This document shows, piece after piece, positions 31,600-42,762 of a stretch of DNA of 64,000 nt. Below the pieces are notes generated by a model. It ran no database searches. It saw only the letters and a list, made by a program, of their open reading frames with translations, and was not told the DNA's origin. Within the stretch, counting starts at the first letter, position 1; every line of letters starts with the position of its first letter. This DNA is from Aldrovandia affinis (taxonomy: Eukaryota; Chordata; Actinopteri; Notacanthiformes; Halosauridae), in assembly GCA_029706075.1 (NCBI GenBank), contig JAINUG010000258.1, positions 1,045,001 to 1,109,000 of the forward strand, in the 5' to 3' direction. A program made the translations under genes and the position numbers.

Positions 31600-32328
31600 C
31601 AGCGAAAGGTAAGAAACCCACAACCATGCAAACACAATTTGACATAATGTTGAAATATTTAGTAGAAAATGGAGAGTTGCCACTTATGACATTGTTAATA
31701 AACAGACATAAAGTGTATTTTTTTATAGATTCGGGATCGGGACAGTCCCTAATTATATTGGCAGAATGGGATTCACCCCCACCTAAAAGTGGTAAAACAT
31801 TAAAAACTGTGGGAGCAGGAGGTATCGAGTTGAGGGAATGCTTCAGTGTTCCCCTGTCTGTCGGACTAAACACTCCTTACTTTCCGAAAAATGTCTGATA
31901 AATTTACTAGGCCAAGATCTGATGCAAAAATTAAATATTACATTAGAATGTGACGCAGGCCGGATACTCTTGGAACTTAACCACAGGGAATACGCGGTCG
32001 ATTTCGCAATACTTGTTGAAGAAAGCAACTGAGGTCACAACAGGGGAAGTGGCACATATGCAAATAGAGGATCTGCACTGTACCGCACTGTACTTGCGAG
32101 TAGCCGCAAGCCAAGATGAGGTGTTTGAGAGAAAATGTGTTTCAGAGAGACAAAGTGGTGCAGTTGCTCTGCGGACATAATATTTTCTGGGACACAACAC
32201 AGTGTGCGATGTCTGTAAAAAGGTCAGGACCAGTACAGGAAATGTACTCGGTATGGGGCAGTGATCCGCATGTTTCCTTAACACGACCAGCTAATAGCAC
32301 CTGGCGAGAGCTGGGATCATGAGTTGTC
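31600..32328 (+). pseudogene. pro: ERV2 protease and pol N-terminus
   Basis: Frame 31626-31898 carries KVYFFIDSGSGQSLI, the Asp-Ser-Gly form of the retropepsin active site, then VGAGGIELRECFSVPL (flap region). The following shifted frame (31838-32032) gives LLGQDLMQKLNITLEC, the usual protease end. More coding to 32322 is degraded and ends in stops before the RT frame starts at 32329. The protease would process Gag-Pol. Confidence 0.78.
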
Positions 32329-33757
32329 ATGTGTAATGATATCTATGATTGGCAGCCACGACCAGATATAGGGAAGGGAGTAAAATATTCACCCAGCAAA
32401 AATGTATGGGTACAACCCTTCCCTTGTGTCTTTGTGGGTAAGCGAAGTGTGCATCTGATACCGGTAGAGGAGCTGCATGAAACTATTTTCTCCGTTGCCA
32501 AACTAGAAGCACATGATCCCCGACTGAAGTCTGTACCCGCCAATTTATGGTCAAAAGGAAAGTACGATGTGGACCTTATTAAAGATACTCCTCCCCTAAT
32601 AGTCACACCTAAAAGTGAATATAGACCGTGTCAGCCACAATACCCGTTAAAACAGGAAACCATAGAAGGTATAACCCCAGTTTTTAACTTGTTACTGGAA
32701 GCAGGTGTGATTGTCCCATGTTCAAGCTCTCCCTGTCGAACACCTACATTCCCTGTTAAAAAAGCTGCGCAGCCAGGTCAACCAACGACCTGGAGATTCG
32801 TACAGGATCTGAAAAGAGTGAATGATACAGTGCACTCTCGTGCTCCAGTCGCACCAGATCCATACACAGTTCTGAGCCAGGTCCCACCAGACGCTGCCTG
32901 GTTCTCCATCATAGATCTCGTGAACGCTTTCTTTAGTGTTCCAGTTCACCCCAACTCGCAGTTCTGGTTTGCTTTCACCTTTAAGGGAAAACAGTATACG
33001 TGGACATGCATGCCTCAGGGGTATTGTGAAAGCCCAACAGTATATTCTGATGCCTTGAGTACAAGCCTCAACCCTTTCGCTTTCCAACATGGAAGTACGC
33101 TAATACAGTATGTCAATGATTTATTAGTGGCGTCGCCGACAGCTGATGCATGCGAAAAAGACACGATACTGCTGTTACAATTCTTGGCTAGCCAAGGCCA
33201 CAGGGCCAGTTTAGCAAAATTACAATTTGTGCAAGAACAAGTGACCTTCTTAGGTCACATTTTATCTAAAGAAGGGAAAGTCCTCACCACAGACCGAGTA
33301 CTCACTATTACAAAAATTGCTAAACCTAGAACAAAAAAACAAGTAATGGCATTTTTGGGCATGACAGGCTATTGTAGACAATGGATTCCTGATTATGCCT
33401 CAAAAGCACAGCCCCATGCAGGACATGGCCCATGATCACGGCCTAAAACCGACTGATGAAGTGACCTGGACAGCTGACAGTATATGTAGTTTTGAAGAAC
33501 TGAAAATTGCTTTGACTGCTACTCCCACCTTGGGTCTACCAGACCCAAAGAGGCCCTTTGTCCAGATGGTAGATGAAAAAAGGGGGTTTATGTCATTTGT
33601 TCTACTACAAAAACACAGTCAGAAATTGAGACCTGTAGCCTATTTCTCCACGAGATTAGATGCAGTGGCACAGGGTCTCCCGCATTGTCTTAAAGCAGCC
33701 ACAGGCATGGTTTTGGCCTCCCGGCCTTTAGTGGGCTATGGGGAACTGAATCTCTAG
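32329..33757 (+). pseudogene. pol: ERV2 reverse transcriptase with YVND active site
   Basis: Frame 32329-33435 (368 residues) has QYPLKQETIEGITPVFNLL (104-122), WRFVQDLKRVND (155-166), FSIIDLVNAFFSVPVHP (192-208, first catalytic Asp 196), MPQGYCESP (228-236) and YVND at 261-264, where retroviral RTs have YVDD. FLGHILSKEGK and FLGMTGYCRQWIPDY follow. Coding then shifts to 33395-33757 (TWTADSICSFEELKIAL, PRPVAYFST-like connection). The Asp to Asn change at the catalytic pair, plus the frameshift near 33400, predicts no polymerase activity. Confidence 0.88.
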
Positions 33758-33889
33758 GTTCCGCATTCGGTCTCTTCAATTTTGTTGTTTACAAAAAACA
33801 AGTCATTTATCTGGGTTCAGATTTTTACATTACCACAATGTTTTGCTTTCTATGCCAAACGTGACCATTACACGGTGTACAACGTTAAA

Positions 33890-36160
33890 CCACCCTTCTA
33901 CCAGCTGAAGAAGATGGTGACAATCACTCTGGTTTAGCCGCAATAGAACAATGTTGTACCCCAAGAACTGATCTAATCTCTGTTCCTCTTGAACATTCTG
34001 ACTGTGTGTTCTATGTAGACAGTTACTCTAAGAAGGACCCTAACATGGGGAAAAACCTGGTAGGGTATGCTGTGGTTACATGCCCACAGCTCTCGTCAAG
34101 GCCTGCCTACCGACCCTCTGCCCCCTCATGGTGGACATCATCAACTCCTCACTACAATCTGGCACAGTCCCCACCAGCTTCAAAACGGCCTCAGTTACCC
34201 CTATCCTCAAAAAGCCTGGTTTGGACCCTGATGACCTCAACAACTACCGGCCAATCTCCAACCTTCCTTTCCTCAGCAAAATCCTGGAAAGAGCAGTTGC
34301 CGCCCAACTCCATCAGCATATGTCCAACCATGAGCTCTATGAGACCCTCCAATCTGGCTTCAGAACACACCACAGCACGGAGACCGCCCTCATTAAGATC
34401 ACCAACGATCTCCTCATTGCTGCTGACTCTGGCCACATCAGTTTACTCATCCTCCTGGACCTCTCAGCAGCCTTTGACACAGTCTCCCACTCTATCCTCC
34501 TCAACCGCCTATCCGACCACCTAGGCCTCACCAGTACAGCCCTCTCCTGGTTCCAGTCATATCTCTCCAACAGGAAACAGTTTGTCACCATCAATGGCTC
34601 CAGTTCCTCCCGGCCCAAGTCAACCATGCTGTTCCTCAAGGCTCGGTGCTTGGACCCCTCCTCTTCACCATTTACATGCTCCCCCTCGGTCAGATCATCC
34701 GCCACCATGGTCTCAACTTCCACTGCTACGCTGATGAAACTCAACTGTATCTCAGCACTTCACCATCCACTCAGCTCCCCCCACAGTCTCTTATCAACTG
34801 CCTACATGAAATAAAAATATGGATGTCATCCAACCTACTCAAACTCAACAGCAAAAAAACGGAGCTCATGGTTGTGGCACCCAAGGCACTGCTCCGGAAG
34901 GTTGGAGATTTCCTTCTCCAGGTTGACGGCTGCTCCATCTCACCATCTCCCGAAGTCCGCAACCTGGGTGTCATTCTGGACTCCACCCTCTCTTTTCAGT
35001 CACACATCAAATCCATGACCAAATCTGCCTTCTTCCACCTTAAGAACATCTCCAGACTCCGGCCGTCACTCTCAGACTCCGTCACGGAGACCCTCATCCA
35101 TGCCTGCATTACCTCCCGTCTGGACTATTGCAATGGAGTCCTGTTCGGGGTACCCAGCAAAGCCCTGGACAGGCTCCAGTACGTGCAGAACTCAGCTGCC
35201 CGGGTTCTCACCCGCACCAAGCCCTGGCAGCACATCACCCCCACTCTCATCCGACTCCACTGGCTTCCGGTCAAGTCTCGCATTTCATACAAACTCCTCC
35301 TCCTCACCTACAAATCCCTCCATGCCCTCGCCCCCCAGTACCTGTCTGACCTTCTCCACCATCAAACTCCATTTCGGAGATTGCAGTCCTCGGACACGGG
35401 TCTGCTCTCCACCCCCCGCAGCAGACGACGAACCTTTGGGGACAGAGCCTACAGTGTGGCAGCACCCACCCTCTGGAACTCTCTCCCCATAGAGATTCGC
35501 CAAGCCCCAACCCTGGACAGTTTCAAAGCCGCCCTCAAAACCCATCTGTTTTCTAAAACCTTTGTTTAGTTTCTGTGGTTCCTGTGTTGTCTCCGTTCTG
35601 TTGTGCTTGTATCTGCTTAAATGTATGTTTTATGTAACTTTTATCTACTCCTCCCACTGTACTGCGACCTTGGGTTTCTTGAAAGGCGCATAACGAATAA
35701 AATGTATTATTATTATTATTATGAGATCTTAGAACAAGACAGACTACCGGGTCACATATCTGCACAAGCAGCTGAGCTATTTGCCCTTACGAGGGCCTGT
35801 ATCCTAGGTAAAGGCAAAAAGGTTACCATTTATACTGACAGCAGATATGCATTTGGGGTTGTACATGATTTCAGAACACTGTGGAAGATTAGGGGTTTTG
35901 TGACATCAACTGGTCAGCTGATATTGAATACATTTTTTGTGAATAATCTTTTGGAAGCTATTCTTTTGCCTGATGAAATAGCTGTTTGTAAATGTGAAGC
36001 ACACACCACTGCAAAATACCCTGTTTCGAGAGGAAACAGATTAGCTGACGAGGCCGCGAAAGCCGCTGGCAGGAAGCCATGTGAGCTCAAGCTGCAGATG
36101 TCACAGACATGCACCCCCACCGTCTCGCTTGAAGAGCTGATGACAGCACAGGGGAAATCC
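33890..36160 (+). pseudogene. pol: ERV2 RNase H, split by L2-D
   Basis: The start lies near 34005 with [19 protein letters not shown] (first acid of RNase H) and stops at about 34078, where L2-D is inserted. It resumes at 35723 with EILEQDRLPG, AAELFALTRACILGKGK (Glu), VTIYTDSRYAFGVVHDF (Asp) and SRGNRLADEAAKAAG (last acid). The distal part is open from 35621 to 36424. RNase H would degrade the RNA strand during reverse transcription. Confidence 0.85.
34079..35722 (+). mobile_element. L2-D: 5'-truncated L2 LINE inside ERV2 RNase H
   Basis: RT part only: 34080-34640 ([49 protein letters not shown]), then a frameshift near 34625 to 34646-35569 ([48 protein letters not shown]). The catalytic pair is YADE instead of YADD. 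The 3' end has a TTA repeat tail at 35705-35722, as in L2-A. Truncation and a simple-repeat tail are hallmarks of L2 insertion. Confidence 0.9.
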
Positions 36161-36473
36161 CCTGCAGAGCTCAAACTTTGTCGAAAGGCAGGCTGTGTGC
36201 TTAAGGACAGACTTTGGGTCGGCCCAAATGGAAATCCCTGTTTACCAAAACATTTATTTTACTATTATGCTGTTTTGTCACATGGTAAAGATCATGTGTC
36301 AAAGGGGGGAATGGTAGCACAAATAAATAGAACATGGTACACAAATGGCTTCACAAATTATGCACAAACTTTTTTTGTTCAAAGTGCCTTGTATGTATTC
36401 GCAACAATATCGGCAGAGGGGTGACGACCTCTCCTGCTGCACACCCACCACCTGAGACACCTTTTGAACATTA
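36161..36473 (+). pseudogene. pol: ERV2 integrase N-terminal zinc-binding domain
   Basis: Frame 35621-36424 ends in this domain (CVLKDRLWVGPNGNPCLP, LSHGKDHVSKGGM with the two His). One frame over, the coding continues to 36473 (RNNIGRGVTTSPAAHPP, ETPFEH). The usual C-x2-C pair is partly lost at the shift near 36395. The reading is cut at 36473 and picks up again at 39944. Confidence 0.78.
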
Positions 36474-37068
36474 GGCAGGGGATTAGGCACCTAGTGTTCA
36501 ACAGACGGCGGCGGAATTGCAAAATTCCGAGGGCACGTTAAAGAGTTATATAGTGGAGGGGAGAAGACTGAAGGCCCCCGTGTCCGATGAAGTGTGAATT
36601 GACATACTGATGTGGTACCGTCTAGTCCACACCTAGCAGAGGGGCGTAAGAGACGACCTCTGTGAACAGGCAAGGCTGGTGAAAAGGGTCAAAGTTTCCA
36701 TACCCATAGCGAGGTGGGATAGGTATCAGACCGTCGGTTCCTAACCGGGTGGTTAACAGCTACTACGGGGTCTGGGGATCGCTATCGACTGGGTCACCAG
36801 CCAGTCGGATCGCAGATGGCATTAAGACCATAAGAGAGATGGCCACCGCGTCCGGCTCAATGTACAGTCAGGCTACTATAAGCTGAAACCGAATGCGTTA
36901 GTAAGCGAGTAGTGCTTTCTGTGATCAGTATTTTTTAAGAGAAAATACTGGGAAGCAGAGAGGCTGAGGGTCCTTCACTCAGAGGAGTCGGGGGGGAAGG
37001 AACTCAGCGGAAAAGGATCCAGCCTGGAGCTGCACCCTAGAGAGAGAGAGGCTCGAAGGATCTAAGTG
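36474..37068. other. Unassigned ~600-bp insertion in ERV2 integrase
   Basis: Not ERV coding and not piggyBac, because the piggyBac end lies at 37073. It is moderately GC-rich with no long frame. The string (a/g)gcagagggg..gacgacctct occurs twice, at about 36413-36433 (spanning the junction) and 36636-36661. A small hairpin agtatttt/aaaatact lies near 36928-36950. No terminal inverted repeats were found. Confidence 0.5.
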
Positions 37069-37072
37069 TTAA
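37069..37072. repeat. piggyBac TTAA target duplication, left copy
   Basis: TTAA next to CCCCCTGAGGTC; the partner is at 39943-39946. Confidence 0.85.
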
Positions 37073-37401
37073 CCCCCTGAGGTCAACTGGATTGCCGACG
37101 ATCCAAGCAGCAATAAAAGTATATTACTATTTCTAACATCGCGAGGTTTTATCATACATACGCAGCAAAAACATTGACAGAAACCTTAGAATCGTGACTT
37201 TCCGATTTGAGCACAGGCAAATAATATGAGATTTTTTTAATTAGGTTAAATAGACCAAAAGTTAACCTTGCCTTTTCCTCTCTGTTTTATCTGGAAGTAC
37301 TGTCCCCCTTCTATTGACATGGTAACTAGGTGCTAGTCTCGGGGAGGGTCATGGGGCCATGTGTGAAATCACTGTGTAAACAACACATACAATGTCCCAA
37401 C

Positions 37402-38559
37402 CAGAGTTTCCGTTATCCGGTAATTGCCGGTTTTTTACCGGGAAAATCTGTTGAAGTCCGACATATTTAAATCTCTCCGGTCATAATGTCCGGTGAAAAT
37501 AATTCCTTCTAAGCACAATTTGAATTGTATTAAAACAGGCTCAAATTTACTTTCCACATATCCTTCTATTAAAAATGAATCTTCATTTTTTTAATGAATG
37601 TGTAGGCTATAGGCTAGCCTATGCGATGAACAAAATAATCGTTACATTTGTTTCATTGTTGCGTCACTCTGATAAAGCGCGCTCTCGGATTGGTAGCCTG
37701 CCTAACCACCATAACGGCAAACAGCGACGAGCGAGAGAGATCAGACATGGCCAAACAAGCAACCCTTAACAAGTACTTTCTGAAACCAACTAATGACAAT
37801 GATGACGATTAGTCTGAGATACCGTCGGAAGAGGGTTCTCTCTGCAGAACCGAATCAAAACGCAGCGAAGTCGCCTTGGGGAGGACAAGGTCACAAGGCT
37901 TATGCGCATTGCAAGCTGTGGAGAGACACTTGGCACCTTTGATTTTAAGTGGGCAGCTGCACACTTCACTGCTGCGAAAAAGCGTAAGAAGTCAAATCAT
38001 ATGAGCCAGCAATAGGTTATTTTTTTGTTTGTTTTCAAATAGTTTTTATTCAATTTTATTTTATCTGAGAAAAGGTCTGTAGCGAACGGAAATTATTTGA
38101 TTTCAAGTCGGCAGCAGCACGCCGTAATTAAAATGTTATGAGCCAGATAGGCCTACATGTAACTTTTTGTTTGTTTGCAAATAGTTTTTATTCTGTTTTA
38201 TTTTATCTGAGAATATGTAGGCCTAAAGCTGAAGTAAATTATTTGTGTTTACGTGTTGCCCCAACGAACGTAGGCTAGCGTAATATTTATTTATTTATTT
38301 TTAAAATAGCGTTATGCACGTGAGTCTATTGACGGGACTTATTTTATTTGGAATATAATGTATAAGCAAAAACTTTTCAATAAAAAATATTATAAATCTA
38401 CATGCCTTGATGATGTCATTCTTTATATAGCCTGCCTATCAATTGTTTTTAAGCTCAATAAACACAGATAATATAATCGGAATTTCTCAGATTTGTCCAG
38501 GACATTGAAATCTTCCAGGACACGTGGACCGGCACCAATTTTTTCTAACGGAAACTCTG
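37402..38559 (+). mobile_element. hAT deletion derivative inside the piggyBac
   Basis: Terminal inverted repeats CAGAGTTTCCGTTA / TAACGGAAACTCTG with target duplication GTCCCAAC at 37394-37401 and 38560-38567. Inside, codons from 37747 (MAKQATLNKYFLKPTND) look like a hAT transposase N-terminus. After a stop, the sequence passes to LMRIASCGETLGTFDF then KWAAAHF (about 37900-37975), typical of the extreme C-terminus. The middle of the gene is missing, so this is a non-autonomous derivative mobilised in trans. It is third-level nesting. Confidence 0.88.
37747..38014 (+). pseudogene. Fused N- and C-terminal scraps of a hAT transposase
   Basis: A short N-terminal stretch (MAKQATLNKYFLKP) with a TAG at 37810 runs into a C-terminal stretch ending KKRKKSNHMSQQ and a stop at about 38014. 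Fusion of ends with loss of the catalytic core is how hAT MITEs arise. No function. Confidence 0.65.
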
Positions 38560-39083
38560 GTCCCAACATTATATTGGATCTTGTCTGTGTTTACGGTTGT
38601 GATCTGCCAGCAACAGACTGTGTATGCTGATATTTATTTTATTTCCCATGTTTTCAAATACTCATGAAAATATATGAATTCCGCATCTTGTGGACTTTAT
38701 ACGGAAATAATCAGAATCATTGCGAACTGCTGCGAATAATTAACGGGAGGATATTTAACCAGCTGGCATTCTCTGTTTGGCGCTTGGACATTATCTAGCT
38801 TAGCTTGATAGTACCTATTGTAATTAATGTTTCTTGCCTCTCGAGAACTTGTTTGTTCGTGTGTGCTTATTGTTGTTTAGATTCCCAGTGTTTAGTTTAT
38901 TCTGAGTTTTTGGATACGTTTTGGATTGACCGTTTTACTACGTTTTTTTTCTCCTGATCGTTGGTTATTTTGGTTTGTTTTGTTTATGTCTTTCCGTGTC
39001 TTCGCAGACACGGATTTTGCTTTTGTTTTCCTACAGATGTTTAAAGATAAATAAATATCTTAAACCCAGAAAACGGGCTACTT

Positions 39084-39280
39084 TTGATCATGTGCCTGCG
39101 CCCACTGCCAAACAGACTCTTGATGTTGGCAAACTGGCTTCTGGTGGTCGCAAGAAATGCATACTCTGCAAGATATCGGGAAAACAACAGTGCACTCCAT
39201 GGGAGTGCAAGGTTTGTGATGTTCCCTTGTGTCTACAGTTGACCAGAAACAGTTTTGAGAAGTGGCACCAAAGACTGTGA
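39084..39280 (+). pseudogene. piggyBac transposase C-terminal zinc-ribbon remnant
   Basis: The end of the 38975-39280 frame reads GRKKCILCKISGKQQCTPWE then CKVCDVPLCL, with FEKWHQRL at the end. The paired CxxC knuckles followed by C-x4-C and a terminal W-H are typical of the cysteine-rich domain that ends piggyBac (PGBD-type) transposases and binds the TIRs. The DDD catalytic domain is absent. Confidence 0.75.
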
Positions 39281-39942
39281 AAGAACATATTGTCTCACCA
39301 TGTTTTAATTTTGCATTTTTTGTACATAGTTTGTGTGATGTTTTCCATAAATCTTACAAAATGAAAAAAACTTCTGCATGGCTCACTGACTATTACTTAC
39401 TCTGATGGCTTTTGTCTTTGTCTGATGGCCTTTGAGAGACAGATGGCCCATCTGACAGATCTTACAGGTGTGGACAACCCTCAGGTGTGGATCATGAATA
39501 TTCAGGAAATTAGCATATAGCCCTCCCACAGCCTGAAATAAATTTGACCAGTTCTGATAAAAACAAGTTTTTGGCTATTCAGATCTCAGATGTGCTAAAC
39601 TATTTTGACATCCTTACATAACCAACATAACCAACATAACCTTGATGAACAAATGCATATTGGCAAAACAATTCGTCACTATAGTTTAGTGTGTGCTTTC
39701 ACAACTTTTGTGACGGCAGAGAAATTTACTCATTATAACTTGTGTGTTTGTAGATCTACTTACAAGCTGCATATGATACTGACCAAACTATTGATGGCAT
39801 ATCAATTTAGCTGTGATTGTCCTTCAAATAAAAATGTCAAACACTTTGCAGTAAGTGTGTGTTAAGTTGATGAAATTTAGATAAATATCAGACCACACCA
39901 AAATCACAAAGCTTCTCTGGGCTAAGCACGGACCTCAGGGGG

Positions 39943-40755
39943 TTAATGTTGGATTTTATTAAATTAACTCCCTGTGAAGGGAAAAAGTTTTGTTTGGTTA
40001 TTGTGGATATGTTTTCGAAATGGGTCGAAGCTTTCCCCCGCAGGTAAAGCTGATGCTACGGCAGTGGCTAAACGTTTGTTAAGGGAAATAGTCCCACGAT
40101 GGGGAGTACCCAGAAAGCTTTCGAGTGACAATGGTACACATTTTACAAGTGTTGTTATTTCCCACATGTTGAACACTTAGGTATAGATTTAAGAACACAC
40201 TGTGCCTACCACCCCCAGAATTGGGGGGCTGTAGAAAGGGAAAATGGGACATTGAAGAACAAACTCACAAAGGTCTGTGCAGAGACAGGTCTTAGCTGTA
40301 CAAGCACTTCCCCTTGTGCTCACGCAATGCGAGGACAACCCAGAATAAGAACAGGACTGTCCCCATATGAAATACTGACTGGCAGACCTATGAACACTGG
40401 TTTCTCATCCCCAATTGAAAGATCATTGCTAACCGCTGAAACTGCCACAAACGATGTATTAAGCTACTGTATCAACTTGTCCAAAGCTCTAGGAACCATA
40501 CATCAGAGGGTTAAAGCTGCACTTCCAACTCCAGCTGAAGCACCGCTGCACAATATCAAGCCTGGGGATTGGGTGGTGATAAAGGACTCCAGACGGCGTC
40601 ACTGGAAACATCCGAGGTGGCTAGGCCGGTACCAAGTACTCCTGACGATGCACTCAGCTGTGAAAGTTGCGGCCAGGACAACCTGGGTGCATGCCAGCCA
40701 GTGCAGGAGGGCACCACCATTGACTGAGGAAGCAGCACCAACCCACAGCGACTGA
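39943..40755 (+). pseudogene. pol: ERV2 integrase catalytic core and C-terminal domain
   Basis: Resumes right after the piggyBac TTAA with LDFIKLTPCEGKKFC (first Asp), LVIVDMFSKWVEAFP, then after a small shift at about 40037 AVAKRLLREIVPRWG and LSSDNGTHFTS (second Asp, near 40127). Another shift at 40170 leads to AYHPQNWGAVERENG (Glu, near 40234). Frame 40252-40755 holds the GPY/F-type C-terminus (KPGDWVVIKDSRRRHW, WLGRYQVLL). All three D,D,E residues are still present, but the reading frame is broken three times. Integrase would insert the viral cDNA. Confidence 0.87.
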
Positions 40756-40904
40756 GGTCAGTGCCAGACTGACCCCCACCACTACAGGTCGAAAGGGTCG
40801 GACCCCAGCTGCCTGCTGAGGAACAAGCGACGCTGAACTTTGCATCACATGCCGTCCAGATATATTAAATCAGGACCTGGCATAAACAAGAAAAAGGAAA
40901 GAAA

Positions 40905-42063
40905 TGGACTGAACGGCGTTTCAGGAAACTAAATACTGGGGATATTGAAGCCGGGGTAGGACGTACATTGTTAGTTCTGATCTGTATGGTTGTATTGCTG
41001 ATCTATATTTCATTTGGGGTAACCTTGTTTAAGCCTAAAAATGTTCTGTCATCTCCTGCCAGACCAGGAACAAAAGGGGGGTAGTATAATATGTTTGCTA
41101 CTACTTACCGCATTAATAGTAGCTGCCATAGTGGTGATTACCCTCATGCTTCCCACCTTACCACAAAACACCACGAGACATAAAGGAATGTATAGATATG
41201 ATAAAAATGTAGCTATCTCCATGATGTTCCAGTATGCCACTGAGTTAAACTTGACCAAATGTTGGATTTGCCAACACTTACCTGAGTCAGCAAGAACACC
41301 CACACTTATGCCGATACCACTGAATTTGGGGGATTGGAAATCCTATGATTGGAGACAGTTAGAATCTAAGTTTGGCAAAAGAAGCGCCTGCTCCGTTCCA
41401 GATCCATTTGTGCCTCCCACAGATTCCGAGGGGCTTTTAGCCTACATGCAGTCCCAGGTCAACAAACGAGGGAAACTGCCATTAAATATGAATGACTTAA
41501 TACTGACTGAGGTAATATACCAAGGGAAAGTTAAACAAATATACACCATCCACGCCCATTTCCACCAAAGTAACTGCACGTCGAGGGGAAGTGTTGAGAC
41601 CTGTGTGTTGGAAAACAAACACGAAAACTCACTGTACTGCCAAACAAAAGTGCACTATGTGCCCTGGGAAGCGACGATAGAGATGATAGAGCTCAAATGC
41701 CACCTGCAAAATTGCACACACCCCCCAGCATATCTTGAGAACCAGGGTCTGAGGTCCGTGGCAACTGAGATAAACATGGCCGAGGGGATTAAAACAATTG
41801 GATTTGAGAGACTTAAGGTCGTACAACTCACACAAGTAAACTACTGTTTTGAAAACTCGACTTACAATAAGGCAAAACTACAGTGGAAGGGCAGGGTATG
41901 GTGGATGGCCAGGGTGGGGAGAAGCGATTACAACTCGAGCACCACCATAAAAACGGACCTTAGCAGATTTATTCCATTACCACGGAGAGTGTATGCAGTG
42001 TGGAGACACAGCATGGTCAGCCTTGCCCCTACCTGGAAGGGCGTTGCTACTTGCCATATATGA
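40905..42063 (+). pseudogene. env: ERV2 env, surface (SU) subunit
   Basis: The main frame 41041-42063 (340 residues) has a hydrophobic segment at residues 16-37 (IICLLLLTALIVAAIVV), N-glycosylation sequons, and CWIC at 74-77, the isomerase-like motif that pairs with CX6CC in TM of gamma-type envelopes. Many Cys follow. Just upstream in another frame, codons at 40905-41088 (KKWTERRFRKL, then LLVLICMVVLLIYISFG) look like a signal-anchor leader, so the true N-terminus is probably split by a frameshift. A second shift at about 41990 cuts the SU C-terminus; a basic pair near 42130 would mark the SU/TM cleavage region. It is described as found and is non-functional. Confidence 0.82.
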
Positions 42064-42722
42064 TACCAGTTATTAGGAAAGCGACCCCCGAGGAGATAAA
42101 ATTACTGACCACAAAGCACCGGGTGAAGAGAACTATAACCAGGGGGTAGGAAATAGGGGGGTGGTTCTCTCTGAGGTATGGAGTATACGTAAACAGGGAA
42201 GAAATACGTGCGCTATCTACAGTTTTGGAATCTCACATGAACCAAACTTGCATTACTACTGCAGCAATGATGAAAGAACTCGATGAAACAAAGAAAGTGG
42301 CATTAGATAACCGAATGGCATTGGATATTATATTGGCCCAGCAGGGGGGAGTGTGTACCTTAGTTGGGAAAGAATGTTGTACGTACATTAGTGATGCAAC
42401 AGACACAGTGCAAAACATAGTGGAAAACACTCGGAATGGGTTGGAGAGCCTGCATAAAAAACACACGTGGGACCCGTCCGACGGTTTTCAGTCCATGCTC
42501 AGGCCTTGGGGTAATTCGATAGTTCATGGACTAATATACCTGATATTGATACTCATTGCTGTTTGTGTTGCGATAGCCCTGCTCAACTGTGTGATTAAAA
42601 GGGCTACTAATGTCATGTTGAGACTGGAAACCCCCATTGATTACCCCTACTCAGGCCCCGTGCCAGACTGGGTTCCAGATTGGGACCCGCCGGATGGCCC
42701 ATATGATGAGGAAGTTGTGTAA
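42064..42722 (+). pseudogene. env: ERV2 env, transmembrane (TM) subunit
   Basis: Frame 42225-42722 (165 residues). C44-x6-C51-C52 with the neighbouring heptad/immunosuppressive-like region, a membrane span at about 101-120 (HGLIYLILILIAVCVAIALL), and a 45-residue tail rich in Pro, Asp and Trp. The region 42064-42224 that should hold the fusion peptide is out of frame with both SU and TM. It corresponds closely to the ERV1 TM remnant at 164-672. Confidence 0.85.
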
Positions 42723-42752
42723 AATGTACAATTAAAGTGATTAAAAATAATC

Positions 42753-42762
42753 AAAGGGGGAT
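42753..42762 (+). other. ERV2 polypurine tract
   Basis: AAAGGGGGAT directly abuts the 3' LTR start TGTGAGGG. Confidence 0.85.

Larger units (their letters stand above)
37073..39942 (+). mobile_element. piggyBac DNA transposon remnant in ERV2 integrase
   Basis: Terminal inverted repeats CCCCCTGAGGTC (37073-37084) and GACCTCAGGGGG (39931-39942) between TTAA sites, the piggyBac signature. Of the transposase only a C-terminal zinc-ribbon is recognisable (39084-39277). A hAT derivative (37402-38559) is inserted near its left end. Confidence 0.9.

Noticed and set aside
36474-37068. rRNA or structured RNA gene
   Set aside because: Looked GC-rich and RNA-like at first, but no conserved rRNA or snRNA motif could be found.
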